A program made the translations under genes and the position numbers. Of a stretch of DNA of 64,000 nucleotides, positions 52,164 through 60,459 are shown piece after piece. How positions within the stretch are numbered: the stretch's first letter is position 1; every line of letters starts with the position of its first letter. The stretch lies in the NCBI GenBank assembly GCA_002423145.1, contig DIUU01000014.1, forward strand, positions 80,716 through 144,715, given 5' to 3'. The DNA comes from Acholeplasmataceae bacterium UBA6150. GTDB taxonomy: Bacteria > Bacillota_I > Bacilli_A > Acholeplasmatales > UBA5453. The notes under the pieces were generated by a model. It saw nothing but the letters and a program-made list of their open reading frames with translations, searched no databases and was not told the DNA's origin.

Positions 52164-53315
52164 TTACTTAAACCTAAATATAGCACTGATCGCAGAGGCT
52201 GATGGCATATGCTCTTTTTCTAGCATATACACTTTGGTTCCTGTTTTTATGGCGTATTCTATCATATCATCTAAAAGATCATCTGTATCAGGATCTATAA
52301 GTTCACTTCGAATGATTTGACTTTTTTCATAATCTATTTGACCTGGGATAGTTATATTGTTTTCAATCATCAACAGTTCTACTTTACCTTGTAAAAGTGC
52401 TTTTAAAATGATGATGAGTTGGTCAGAACCTAACTCATGATGTATGCTTGTATGATATTGATTGATGATATTTCGCATCATCAAATCAAATCGATCTAAT
52501 TGGATGGCTTTTATCGAATCAAGCACATTTTCATCAGAAAAATCTTTCATTGATCCATCGATAGATACATCCATCAAATATGAATTTTTAGAAAGTTTTT
52601 TAAAATCAAATTGGTTATTTTTTTGTGCAAGCAAGATCAAAGGTAGTTGAGATTTTTTAGATACATGCTCTAAGACTTGTTGATCAACATATCTAAAAAA
52701 CTTAATCCTGTCGATATCGATATCATCTGATTTTCCACCATGTCCATGAAATGTAGAACCGTCATGTGCCCCACCATAAACGCCATGTGTAAGATAACTT
52801 TCAGTTTTATCGCTTCCCAATATGTCTATTAATGAAGTTTTTACAGTACTTGGTAAAATAACCTGTTCAATATGATGAAGATTAGCTTTGTATATAGCAA
52901 AAGCATTGATATCTAATGCTAAAATATCAAACGTTTCAATCGACTGAAAATATTCAACGAGTGGTTTGATGTGAAATGATTTTGAAACAATTGCAAGTTC
53001 TTTGACTTCTTGATTAATCAAGTAGATCATGACTTCATTCACATCTGCAAATAAAGCAAGTCCAAAGGATGTATGATTCCATAAACTAACATCATCTTCT
53101 AGTGCTTTTAATTTAAGCACCAGTTGTTTAATGTCTTTATTGTTATACTTGAGTTCTAATGATTGCTCGATTTTTTTAACTAAGTTTTTAAATGCGAGCA
53201 TATCTTTTTTTCGATTGAACACCAAAGGCTGCGTCGGCATAAATAACGAGACACAAGGTGTTTCATGATTGTTAAAAAATGGAATTGGAAAATCATTGCA
53301 TACTGTATAATTCAT
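52164..53315 (-). CDS. baeRF3-like (archaeo-eukaryotic release factor-type) protein
   Basis: 383 residues. The C-terminal part ELIDPDTDDLLDDMIEYAIK then TGTKVYMLEKEHMPSASAISAIFRF is typical of the bacterial aeRF1-like family 3: an L7Ae-like domain that may bind ribosomes or RNA. The middle contains a FHGHGGKSDDIDIDRIKFFR stretch, as in such proteins. Their role is linked to ribosome rescue or stress, but is not established. It lies downstream of katG on the same strand with a 159-base gap. Confidence 0.82.
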   Translation of the reverse strand: MNYTVCNDFPIPFFNNHETPCVSLFMPTQPLVFNRKKDMLAFKNLVKKIEQSLELKYNNKDIKQLVLKLKALEDDVSLWNHTSFGLALFADVNEVMIYLINQEVKELAIVSKSFHIKPLVEYFQSIETFDILALDINAFAIYKANLHHIEQVILPSTVKTSLIDILGSDKTESYLTHGVYGGAHDGSTFHGHGGKSDDIDIDRIKFFRYVDQQVLEHVSKKSQLPLILLAQKNNQFDFKKLSKNSYLMDVSIDGSMKDFSDENVLDSIKAIQLDRFDLMMRNIINQYHTSIHHELGSDQLIIILKALLQGKVELLMIENNITIPGQIDYEKSQIIRSELIDPDTDDLLDDMIEYAIKTGTKVYMLEKEHMPSASAISAIFRFK

Positions 53316-53474
53316 TATTTCACGCTTTCTATGATAAAGATATTCAAAAAATGGGGATTTTTCATATCATCTTTTCTGTAAAAATCCAATGGATGTCAAT
53401 CATTTAAGGTTTAGTTTATTACACATTCCAACGATGATAACGGTAATCTTGAACAGAAACTTGAGTTTAATCAA

Positions 53475-55670
53475 TCATTGTTTCAAATCGAAACGATCTG
53501 CATTCATTACTTTACACCAAGCATGAATGAAGTCTTGGATGAATTTATCTTTTGCATCATCAGAACCATATACTTCACAGATGGCTCTGAGTTCTGAATT
53601 AGATCCAAACACCAAATCTACACGACTTGCAATCCACTTTGAATCACCAGTTTGAATGTTTTTACCTTCAAATGTTTGATTTTTTTTATCGAGTGGTTGC
53701 CAAACTGTGTTCATATCTAATAAATGAATGAAAAAATCATTTGAGAGAACGCCCGGGTGATTCGTCAATAACCCTAATTTCGTCTGATTATAGTTGGTGT
53801 TTAACACGCGCATTCCGCCTAGTAAAACAGCCATTTCTGGCGCAGTCAAAGTAAGCAACTGGGCACGGTCAATGAGTAGTTTTTCAGCTGATATTGAAAT
53901 GCCCTCTTTAATGTAATTTCTAAAACCATCCGCCTTGGGTTCCAGTACTTTAAATGAGATCACATCTGTTTGCTCGATAAGGGCATCCATGCGGCCTGGA
54001 TTAAATGGTACAATGATATTTAAATTCGCATTTCTAGCGGCTTGTTCAATGCCTGCAGAACCCCCTAAAACAATCAAATCAGCTAATGAAACACGCTTTT
54101 TTCCGGTTTGTCCTTGATTGAATGTTGTTTGAATATTTGTGAGTTTATTTAACACGTGTTTTAGTTTTTTAGGTTGATTGACTACCCAATTGATTTGTGG
54201 TTCAAAGCGGATTCTTGCCCCGTTTGCACCACCACGTTTATCTGTCCCACGGAACGTTGAGGCAGATGCCCAAGCCGTTGAAACCAAATCAGCAATCGTT
54301 AAATCTGTCGATAAACAGGCTTGTTTTAAATCATGGATATCTTTAGCATTAATCAGTTCATGGTCAAGTTTGGGTATTGGATCTTGCCAAATCAGTGCTT
54401 CTTTTGGAACCTCAATACCTAAATATCTTGAAGTAGGTCCTAAGTCGCGGTGTGTCAATTTAAACCATGCTTTGGCGAAAGTATCTTCAAATAAAGGCAT
54501 ATTCTGATGGAATTTTTTTGATATCTCTAAATAGATTGGATCCATTCTTAATGCCATATCGGCAGTCGTCATCATCGGTGGGTGTTTGATTTTTGGGTCA
54601 CTGGCATCTTCAACTGTGGTTGCTGCTTTAGGATCAGAAGGCGTCCATTGAAATGCACCCGCAGGACTCTTAATCAAATTCCAGTCGTATTTAAATAGCG
54701 TATCAAAATACCCCATATCCCAAGTTGTTGGTTTGGGTTTCCAAGCACCTTCAATACCACTACTGATTGTATCTCTACCTTTTCCACTTTTAAATTTACT
54801 AAACCACCCCAATCCTTGATGTTCAAGGGGTGCGGCTTCTGGTTCTGGTCCGACATGAATAGGCGATGCGGCACCATGACATTTACCAAAGGTGTGTCCA
54901 CCACCAATCAAGGCGACTGTTTCTTCATCGTTCATCGCCATACGGCTGAATGTTTCACGAATGTCAATGCCTGAGGCTACAGCGTCTGGTACACCATTTG
55001 GTCCTTCAGGGTTGACATAAATCAATCCCATTTGAACGGCGGCTAATGGATTTTCAAGATCTCTTTCACCACTATAGCGTTCATCACCTAACATCTGTTC
55101 CTCAGAACCCCAATATACATCTTCTTGGGCTTCCCATACATCCTCACGACCACCAGCAAATCCAAAGGTTTTTACACCCATAGATTCTAAAGCACAATTG
55201 CCGGTTAATATCATTAAATCAGCCCAAGAGATGCTTCTACCATATTTTTGTTTAATAGGCCACAACAATCGCCTAGCTTTATCTAAGTTAACATTATCTG
55301 GCCAACTATTCAGCGGTGGAAAACGCTGTGTACCATCGGATGCACCACCCCGACCATCGCCCATTCTATATGTCCCCGCACTATGCCAGGCCATCCGAAT
55401 GAATAATGGTCCATAATGGCCATAATCAGCCGGCCACCACGGTTTTGAATCGGTCATTAAAGCATCCAAATCCTTTTTAATGGCTTTTAAATCGAGTTTG
55501 CTGAATGCTTCAGCATACTTAAAATCTGGTCCCATTGGATTACTCAAATTTGAGTTTTGATGTAATATTTTTAAATTGATTTGGTTGGGCCACCACATTT
55601 TATTAGAGTGTCCATCGCCAGATACAGACTGCCTTGTTTTCCCTGTTACCGGACATTTTAGTTCTGCCAT
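53475..55670 (-). CDS. katG: Catalase-peroxidase KatG
   Basis: Bifunctional heme enzyme that removes hydrogen peroxide. The distal heme residues R92, W95 and H96 are in FIRMAWHSAGTYRMGDGRGG, the proximal His in GGHTFGKCHGAAS, and the Tyr for the Met-Tyr-Trp adduct in GLIYVNPEGPN. The C-terminal second, heme-free peroxidase domain is present. 731 residues is full length. Unusual in a wall-less genome, since it needs heme supply. AAAGGAGATACTTATC precedes the ATG. Confidence 0.97.
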   Translation of the reverse strand: MAELKCPVTGKTRQSVSGDGHSNKMWWPNQINLKILHQNSNLSNPMGPDFKYAEAFSKLDLKAIKKDLDALMTDSKPWWPADYGHYGPLFIRMAWHSAGTYRMGDGRGGASDGTQRFPPLNSWPDNVNLDKARRLLWPIKQKYGRSISWADLMILTGNCALESMGVKTFGFAGGREDVWEAQEDVYWGSEEQMLGDERYSGERDLENPLAAVQMGLIYVNPEGPNGVPDAVASGIDIRETFSRMAMNDEETVALIGGGHTFGKCHGAASPIHVGPEPEAAPLEHQGLGWFSKFKSGKGRDTISSGIEGAWKPKPTTWDMGYFDTLFKYDWNLIKSPAGAFQWTPSDPKAATTVEDASDPKIKHPPMMTTADMALRMDPIYLEISKKFHQNMPLFEDTFAKAWFKLTHRDLGPTSRYLGIEVPKEALIWQDPIPKLDHELINAKDIHDLKQACLSTDLTIADLVSTAWASASTFRGTDKRGGANGARIRFEPQINWVVNQPKKLKHVLNKLTNIQTTFNQGQTGKKRVSLADLIVLGGSAGIEQAARNANLNIIVPFNPGRMDALIEQTDVISFKVLEPKADGFRNYIKEGISISAEKLLIDRAQLLTLTAPEMAVLLGGMRVLNTNYNQTKLGLLTNHPGVLSNDFFIHLLDMNTVWQPLDKKNQTFEGKNIQTGDSKWIASRVDLVFGSNSELRAICEVYGSDDAKDKFIQDFIHAWCKVMNADRFDLKQ

Positions 55671-55829
55671 GATAAGTATCTCCTTTGATGAGTTTTATTG
55701 ATTCATTTGATTAGGGTTGATTAAGCATCTTACACTTTAATTAATCTACTGATCCATAACATAAGTTTTGTATGAACAAATGGTTCAATTTCATGTGAAA
55801 TATGCCATGTACTGATAAATTAAAATAGA

Positions 55830-56654
55830 CTAGAGTTTCAAAAACTCAAGCAAATCGAAATTTATTCGATCCTTGTGCGTATATGTAATACCGTGAGATG
55901 CCCCTTCATAAATTTTTAGAATGGCTTTTTTAATTATTTTAGAAGACGCCATAGCAGACGAACTGATGGGAACAATTTGATCATCATTGCCATGAATAAT
56001 TAAAGTCGGTATATCAAATTTCTTTAAGTCTTCGGTAAAATCAGTTTCAGAAAACGCCTCGATACAATCATAAGCATTCTTGTGTCCTGAAGACATACCT
56101 TGAAGCCAAAAAGCATCTATTAAACCTTGTGAGATCTTTATGTCATGTCTGTTTGCTCCGAAAAACGGTCCAGCAGCAAGGTCTTTATAAAACTGCGAAC
56201 GATCATTAAGCGAATCACTTCTGATTTGGTTGAATACACCCATTGGTAGTCCACCTGGATTAGAAAGGGTTTGAAGCATGAACGGCGGAACTGCAGATAT
56301 CAAAACGACTTTTGCTAGACGTTTTGTCCCGTGTCTACCGATGTATCGGGTAATTTCGCCACCACCTGCTGAAAAACCAATCAAGACAACATCCTTGAGG
56401 TCAAGTGATTCAATCAATTCTGATAAATCATCTGCATACATATCCATGTTGTTGCCATTCCAAGGTTGGGTTGAACGGCCGTGACCCCGGCGATCATGTG
56501 CAACACAACGATAACCTCTAGTCGAGAGAAATAACATTTGTGATTCCCAAGAGTCTGAATTAAGCGGCCAGCCGTGACTGAATACAACGGGTTGACCTTT
56601 ACCCCAATCTTTATAGTAGATTTGTGTGCCATCTTTCATCATGATTGTACTCAT
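55830..56654 (-). CDS. Alpha/beta hydrolase, non-heme haloperoxidase-like
   Basis: 274 residues with the catalytic triad visible: nucleophile in LIGFSAGGGE (Ser near 99), Asp in IIHGNDDQIVP and His in GASHGITYTH. The N-terminal VVFSHGWPLNSDSWESQM is typical of the cofactor-free bacterial haloperoxidase/esterase group. The ATG at 56654 follows GAGGGGACTAATA; 56669 is less likely. It stands upstream of katG by 160 bases on the same strand, perhaps part of an oxidative-stress set. Confidence 0.88.
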   Translation of the reverse strand: MSTIMMKDGTQIYYKDWGKGQPVVFSHGWPLNSDSWESQMLFLSTRGYRCVAHDRRGHGRSTQPWNGNNMDMYADDLSELIESLDLKDVVLIGFSAGGGEITRYIGRHGTKRLAKVVLISAVPPFMLQTLSNPGGLPMGVFNQIRSDSLNDRSQFYKDLAAGPFFGANRHDIKISQGLIDAFWLQGMSSGHKNAYDCIEAFSETDFTEDLKKFDIPTLIIHGNDDQIVPISSSAMASSKIIKKAILKIYEGASHGITYTHKDRINFDLLEFLKL

Positions 56655-56868
56655 TATTAGTCCCCTCATTAATATGACATGTAACTATGAAATCTAGCTA
56701 GCTCAAAATTAAATAACTTATACTTTCAACCTATATAACATCATTATACATCATTTATCACATTTTTCATATATTTTACTTTTTATTCAAGAAAAAACCA
56801 AAGAATTTTGATATTGTTCATCGAGAAAATCATTTAATAACCCTATAGGTTGAGTCAAAATAAAAATG

Positions 56869-56902
56869 ATCATTGAGGCGATTCACTAATCGCCTCAACG
56901 AT
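56869..56902 (-). terminator. Hairpin beside repeat copy C
   Basis: Arms TTGAGGCGATT / AATCGCCTCAA are perfect with loop CACT; the stem extends by GATC with one mismatch. On the minus strand it is followed by ATTTTTATTTT, so it may end transcription from the broken acetyltransferase gene. Confidence 0.65.
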
Positions 56903-56915
56903 CAAACCTACGATC

Positions 56916-57001
56916 CTATATGTGTTAGACTACCTATTTTGACAAAAATTAGCACCCCATCATAATTTTTAGCACCCTTGGCAGATATATTAGCACCCTA
57001 T
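56916..57001. repeat. (A/G)GCACCC repeat block, copy C
   Basis: TGTGTTAGACTACCTATTTT followed by AGCACCC at 56951, 56971 and 56992, spaced 20 and 21 bases. Same arrangement as copies A and B. Confidence 0.75.
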
Positions 57002-57025
57002 GAAAAATGCAAAATAATATGGAAT

Positions 57026-57469
57026 CTAAATATCGACCCTATAAATACTATGCTTTGAAATACCATCATAATAAAACACATAATTTTTAGGTGGAGTAAT
57101 TGTTTCTATGTGGATGCCGCCGAGTTTGTTAATAACATTTTTTGATGGGTAATTATCTTCATCACAAGAAATAATCAAATGTGTCATACCATGAAACCTA
57201 GCTACCACTTAAGTCATCATAACAGTTATTTTGGCATAACCATTTCCACGAAAAGGTTCGTCAATTTCATAGCCTACATTCCCGTTAATATAGGAATGTT
57301 CGTTGTATCCAATGCGAATACTAATCTTACCAATCGTGCTTGATATCGAGTTCAGGTAAATTTCATAATAGTAAAATGGAATAACTTTATCATCACCAAC
57401 ACAAGTTTCTATAAGTTTTAGCGTAAGTGTATCGCCTTTAATTATTTTAAAATCTTGATTGAACTCCAT
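57026..57469 (-). pseudogene. GNAT acetyltransferase broken by an in-frame TAA
   Basis: Two collinear parts in the same frame make one GNAT protein: residues 1-86 end GYEIDEPFRGNGYA...MMT, then a TAA at 57209-57211, then VARFHGMTHLIISCDEDNYPS...VINKLGGIHIE. The acetyl-CoA loop RGNGYA and the INKLGG helix of one acetyltransferase fall on opposite sides of the stop. No frameshift is needed. Most likely a recent nonsense mutation; the second part alone is not a plausible gene. TAGAGGTATTGTT precedes the ATG. Confidence 0.82.
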
Positions 57470-57479
57470 AACAATACCT

Positions 57480-58829
57480 CTATAAAAACATAGTCATGTA
57501 AACCGGTAAGTAAATAATATCATCTTTCGTTGTTAAATCTTTCGTATGAATGATGTATTTCTTACCTAGCTTGTCTCTAAACTTGATACTAAATTTTTCC
57601 AATGATGAGGTGGTATAGTTTTTGCCAGACTTAACTTCAACTGGTGAAATTTTGGTTGATTTTGATTGATCAATAATTAGAAAATCAATTTCCATCGTAT
57701 TTGAGCGGTCTTGATTATCAGCTCTAGAGTAAAAATATAATTTCTTATTTAAAGCTGTAAACATTTGTGCAACGATATTTTCAAATATCATACCGTTATT
57801 AACCTCAAGTCGATCTTGAATAATGGCTTTTGCTACTTCTTGATGCATTTCATCATTCTCACCGAATGCTTGACTTAATAATAAACCAGTGTCGGCCATA
57901 TACATTTTAAGCGTTAATCTGTCACGATTTAATGTTAATCCAAGATTGGGATCCGATGCATTAAAGCATACATTTGTAATCATCGCTTCATCCAACCATG
58001 TAAAAGCATCTTCATAATCTCTAAATCTAGCATCTTTTGATAAGGAACTTAACATAAATTTTTTCTCGTGTTTCGATAATTGACTAGGAATTTCATCAAA
58101 AATACTGACTACTTTATGCTCGTATCCTTTGGCATATTTTGAAATGTCATTCTTATAAAGTTTCAAGATATCTCTTTTAATTCGATCTACTTTTGTATAA
58201 TCATTGGTATTTAAGAATTCCATAACTGCTTGAGGCATACCTCCGATTAACAAGTACTGTCTAAAAAATTTCATAATCGTTGAATGAATTTCACTTAGAG
58301 GTTTTAAAGCTTCAAAATGTTTTTTAATAAGAGGTATAACATCACCTCTTCCAAGTGCTACACAAAATTCTTCGAAATCAAGGGGATACATTTTGATTGC
58401 TCTTTCTTCTGAAGGTATTAAAATATTATCTACATTGCGCTTGATCGATAATAAAGAGCCTGTTTCGATGTAATCATAACGATTGTCATTCACGAGATGT
58501 TTGATCAGTTGTCTTGCTTGAGGAAACAGTTGCACTTCATCAAATACAATAAGTGAGTTTCTTTCATATAATGTAATCCCAGTGATTGATGTTAAGAAAA
58601 AGAAAAAATCATCAAGATTTGATGCGTACTTTTTGAAAAGTGATTTAACCTCATCACTAGCAATACTAAAATCAATCAGTATGTAAGATTTGTATTCTTT
58701 TTTTGCGAAAGCTTCAACCACTGTGCTTTTTCCAACACGTCTTGCGCCTTCGATGAGTAATGCAGTTTTACCTTTCTCATTTTTCCACGAAAGCAATTGC
58801 TTATATATTTTGCGCTCCAACATCGTCAT
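57480..58829 (-). CDS. AAA ATPase with DUF4143 domain
   Basis: 449 residues. Walker A GARRVGKST near residue 31 and Walker B LIVFDEVQ place it in the AAA_14 group; the C-terminal DUF4143 domain has VEVKSGKNYTTSSLEKF and DFLIID, a nuclease-like (PD-D/E-xK style) pattern. Such proteins are widespread, often in mobile or defence-like contexts, with unknown role. ATG at 58829 after GAGGTGATT; the track-like longer reading has no site. Confidence 0.9.
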   Translation of the reverse strand: MTMLERKIYKQLLSWKNEKGKTALLIEGARRVGKSTVVEAFAKKEYKSYILIDFSIASDEVKSLFKKYASNLDDFFFFLTSITGITLYERNSLIVFDEVQLFPQARQLIKHLVNDNRYDYIETGSLLSIKRNVDNILIPSEERAIKMYPLDFEEFCVALGRGDVIPLIKKHFEALKPLSEIHSTIMKFFRQYLLIGGMPQAVMEFLNTNDYTKVDRIKRDILKLYKNDISKYAKGYEHKVVSIFDEIPSQLSKHEKKFMLSSLSKDARFRDYEDAFTWLDEAMITNVCFNASDPNLGLTLNRDRLTLKMYMADTGLLLSQAFGENDEMHQEVAKAIIQDRLEVNNGMIFENIVAQMFTALNKKLYFYSRADNQDRSNTMEIDFLIIDQSKSTKISPVEVKSGKNYTTSSLEKFSIKFRDKLGKKYIIHTKDLTTKDDIIYLPVYMTMFL

Positions 58830-58987
58830 AATCACCTCTAATAATTCTATTATACACGTATTTTGATTTTTTAAACAATGTATTTTACACATATTTTGAT
58901 TTTTTAAAGTATATTTATATCACATTATTGAAAATTCACTTGTAGATGTCAATATACTTACACCGAGTTAGTTACCTTCAAAATTAT

Positions 58988-59056
58988 ATAATCGTGTGAA
59001 TAGTAGAGTTACAGTGTAAATAGTTAGGTAATCGTGTAACTAGTTGAATACGATTT
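58988..59056. repeat. GTAATCGTGTAA word repeats, copy A
   Basis: Degenerate repeats of AATCGTGTAA / AGTGTAAATAGTTAGGTAATCG occur here, and again at 63795-63865. The two copies sit at comparable distances (about 80-120 bases) before matching hairpins. Confidence 0.65.
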
Positions 59057-59142
59057 TCATACATGTGTAGAATAAGTTAGATTTTTGTTTTCTACTCGAC
59101 TATCGAAAATTTGAAAATAGGGGGAAAATACCCTTTCTGCAT

Positions 59143-59174
59143 GAAAAAAGGTCTGATACTATTTGTATCAAACC
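59143..59174 (-). terminator. Hairpin beside repeat copy A
   Basis: Minus strand GGTTTGATACAAATAGTATC-AGACC followed by T6; arms GGT(T/C)TGATAC and GTATCAGACC. Closely matches the hairpin at 63955-63990. Confidence 0.75.
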
Positions 59175-59182
59175 AATGGTTT

Positions 59183-59270
59183 CTATATGTGTTGGGCTAC
59201 CTATTTTAATACAAATTAGCACCCTATCAAAATTATTAGCACCCCTGCTAATAAAATTGACACCACTATA
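59183..59270. repeat. (A/G)GCACCC repeat block, copy A
   Basis: TGTGTTGGGCTACCTATTTT then AGCACCC at 59218 and 59238 and a decayed ACACCA at 59259: spacing 20, 21. Confidence 0.75.
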
Positions 59271-59292
59271 AAATGACTTGATAAATAAATCC

Positions 59293-59336
59293 GGATTGAC
59301 AAAATAACCGTTGTATTTACTCTGTACAATCCATAA
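59293..59336. repeat. Segment E, copy 1
   Basis: TTGTATTTACTCTGTACAATCCAT resembles TTGTATTTACCCTATACAGTCCAT at 60207 and ACCCTATACAGTCCA at 60424. Three related segments flank the (A/G)GCACCC blocks. Confidence 0.65.
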
Positions 59337-59351
59337 AAATTTATAAAAAAA

Positions 59352-59618
59352 CTATAGTTTGTTTAAAATATCATGGTGTCCAATATCTATCATCAATATC
59401 AGATTCTCATTTTGATATGTCCAAATGACTCTTATTGACATATTGATGCTAGACTCAAATAGAATCTCACTACCTTTTATCTTTTTCGTTCTAAGACTGG
59501 GGTGCCTGTGGTTCTCTATAAATAAAGATAACTTGTTGTAGAATTGTTTCTTTTCTTGATCTTGCAACTTAGAAAATGACTTTTTGAATCTAGTTGAAAA
59601 TAGTATTTCGTATGTCAT
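59352..59618 (-). CDS. RelE/ParE superfamily toxin
   Basis: 88 residues with the RelE/ParE fold signature: TYEILFSTRFKKSFSKL at the front, LRTKKIKGSEILFESSINMS and the end LILMIDIGHHDILNKL. Such toxins are usually ribosome-dependent mRNA endonucleases or gyrase inhibitors. It starts inside the TGA of the upstream gene (ATGA overlap), the normal toxin-antitoxin layout with the antitoxin first. Confidence 0.88.
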   Translation of the reverse strand: MTYEILFSTRFKKSFSKLQDQEKKQFYNKLSLFIENHRHPSLRTKKIKGSEILFESSINMSIRVIWTYQNENLILMIDIGHHDILNKL

Positions 59619-59914
59619 TTTTTGAGTTCTTTTTCTTTCCCTTCATTATGATCTTCTACATCTTCCAGATAGCTTATAACTTCTTCTACAGATTTAAAGG
59701 GACCCACATTGTACTTTGATGGGTCTTCATTGATTCTCATGACAGTTTCTTCTAATTTTTGGATGTATGATTTTGAATATATTGCAACCGGTTCAATCAC
59801 AATGACACCATTTTTTACAGAAATCTCGAGTTGATCTTTTTCTTGAAGATTTAGTTTATTGATAATTTCTTTGGGTATAGTAATTTGAGATTTTTTTCTC
59901 AACTCTATGATCAT
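59615..59914 (-). CDS. AbrB/MazE-type antitoxin
   Basis: 99 residues. The N-terminal swapped-hairpin DNA-binding domain reads LRKKSQITIPKEIINKLNLQ then VIVIEPV, as in AbrB/MazE/SpoVT proteins. The C-terminal acidic tail (YLEDVEDHNEGKEKELKK) should wrap the toxin. ATG at 59914 follows AGAGGTGTATTTG. Pairing an AbrB-type antitoxin with a RelE-fold toxin is less common than with MazF, but precedents such as PrlF-YhaV exist. Confidence 0.88.
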   Translation of the reverse strand: MIIELRKKSQITIPKEIINKLNLQEKDQLEISVKNGVIVIEPVAIYSKSYIQKLEETVMRINEDPSKYNVGPFKSVEEVISYLEDVEDHNEGKEKELKK

Positions 59915-60144
59915 CAAATACACCTCTTTCTTATTTTCTTATTTTCTTACTTTCTAACTTAATTTTATCATTTACTCAATGTTTTTGCAATATGTTTTTT
60001 ATAGTACTTCTTATCATTTAGTGATTTAATAAAATTATTCACATATTAACGAGTACGTCATCTTCTACAATGAAAAACGTCTACATGCTTCGCTACGATA
60101 TTCGACACCTGATGAATTCGAGTTTAGGTCTATATAAAGCGAAA

Positions 60145-60172
60145 AAAAAGACCATCATTTTTGATGGTTCTT
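60145..60172 (-). terminator. Hairpin beside repeat copy B
   Basis: Minus-strand arms GAACCATC / GATGGTCT, loop AAAAAT, then eight T. It could terminate transcription from the nitroreductase-like gene, 290 bases away. Confidence 0.7.
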
Positions 60173-60183
60173 CTCTTTAAAAG

Positions 60184-60230
60184 GGTCAACTGTCGAAAAT
60201 GACTGTTGTATTTACCCTATACAGTCCATA
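60184..60230. repeat. Segment E, copy 2
   Basis: GACTGTTGTATTTACCCTATACAGTCCAT-like sequence directly before the (A/G)GCACCC block B; the related copy 3 (60402-60441) lies just after it. Confidence 0.65.
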
Positions 60231-60231
60231 T

Positions 60232-60330
60232 GAGTGATGCTGCCTATTTTAATACAAATTAGCACCCCACCTTAAATTTTGGCACCCCTATGATTTTTTT
60301 GGCACCCCTGCTGATAAAATTGGCACCCCC
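60232..60330. repeat. (A/G)GCACCC repeat block, copy B
   Basis: GATGCTGCCTATTTTAATAC then (A/G)GCACCCC at 60261, 60281, 60301 and 60322: spacing 20, 20, 21. The best preserved copy. Confidence 0.8.
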
Positions 60331-60401
60331 CCATATTAATGGCTTAATTGAGCGATTTTATCATATACTATTTGCGAAACATTGAGTTCTAGTTAACAAC
60401 T

Positions 60402-60441
60402 AACGAAAACGACTATTGAAAATACCCTATACAGTCCAACC
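60402..60441. repeat. Segment E, copy 3
   Basis: ACGACTATTGAAAATACCCTATACAGTCCA-like sequence after block B; with copy 2 it flanks block B as imperfect direct repeats about 220 bases apart. Confidence 0.65.
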
Positions 60442-60459
60442 AATAAATTATATTGACTA

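Larger units (their letters stand above)
56655..57025. other. Gene-free interval with repeat copy C
   Basis: AT-rich DNA that contains a strong hairpin (56873-56898) and the (A/G)GCACCC repeat block described separately. No open frame of note. Confidence 0.6.
58830..59351. other. Gene-free interval with repeat copy A
   Basis: Contains (T)AATCGTGTAA(C/T) word repeats (58988-59056), a terminator-like hairpin (59143-59174) and the (A/G)GCACCC block (59183-59270). No open frame of note; it looks like mobile element remains. Confidence 0.6.
59915..60459. other. Gene-free interval with repeat copy B
   Basis: AT-rich; holds a T-rich leader before the antitoxin, a hairpin, two E segments and a four-unit (A/G)GCACCC block. 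No gene-length open frame was accepted. Confidence 0.6.

Noticed and set aside
52138..52320. Plus-strand frame opposite the baeRF3-like gene
   Set aside because: Shadow of the C-terminal coding part; no site for translation.
57026..57208. Independent 60-residue gene
   Set aside because: It is the continuation, in the same frame, of the acetyltransferase after an in-frame TAA; no ribosome-binding site.
56951..60330. Regular GCACCC repeats suggested a short CRISPR array
   Set aside because: The repeated word is only 7-8 bases, the step is 20-21 bases, the intervening DNA is short and related between copies, and no cas gene is nearby.
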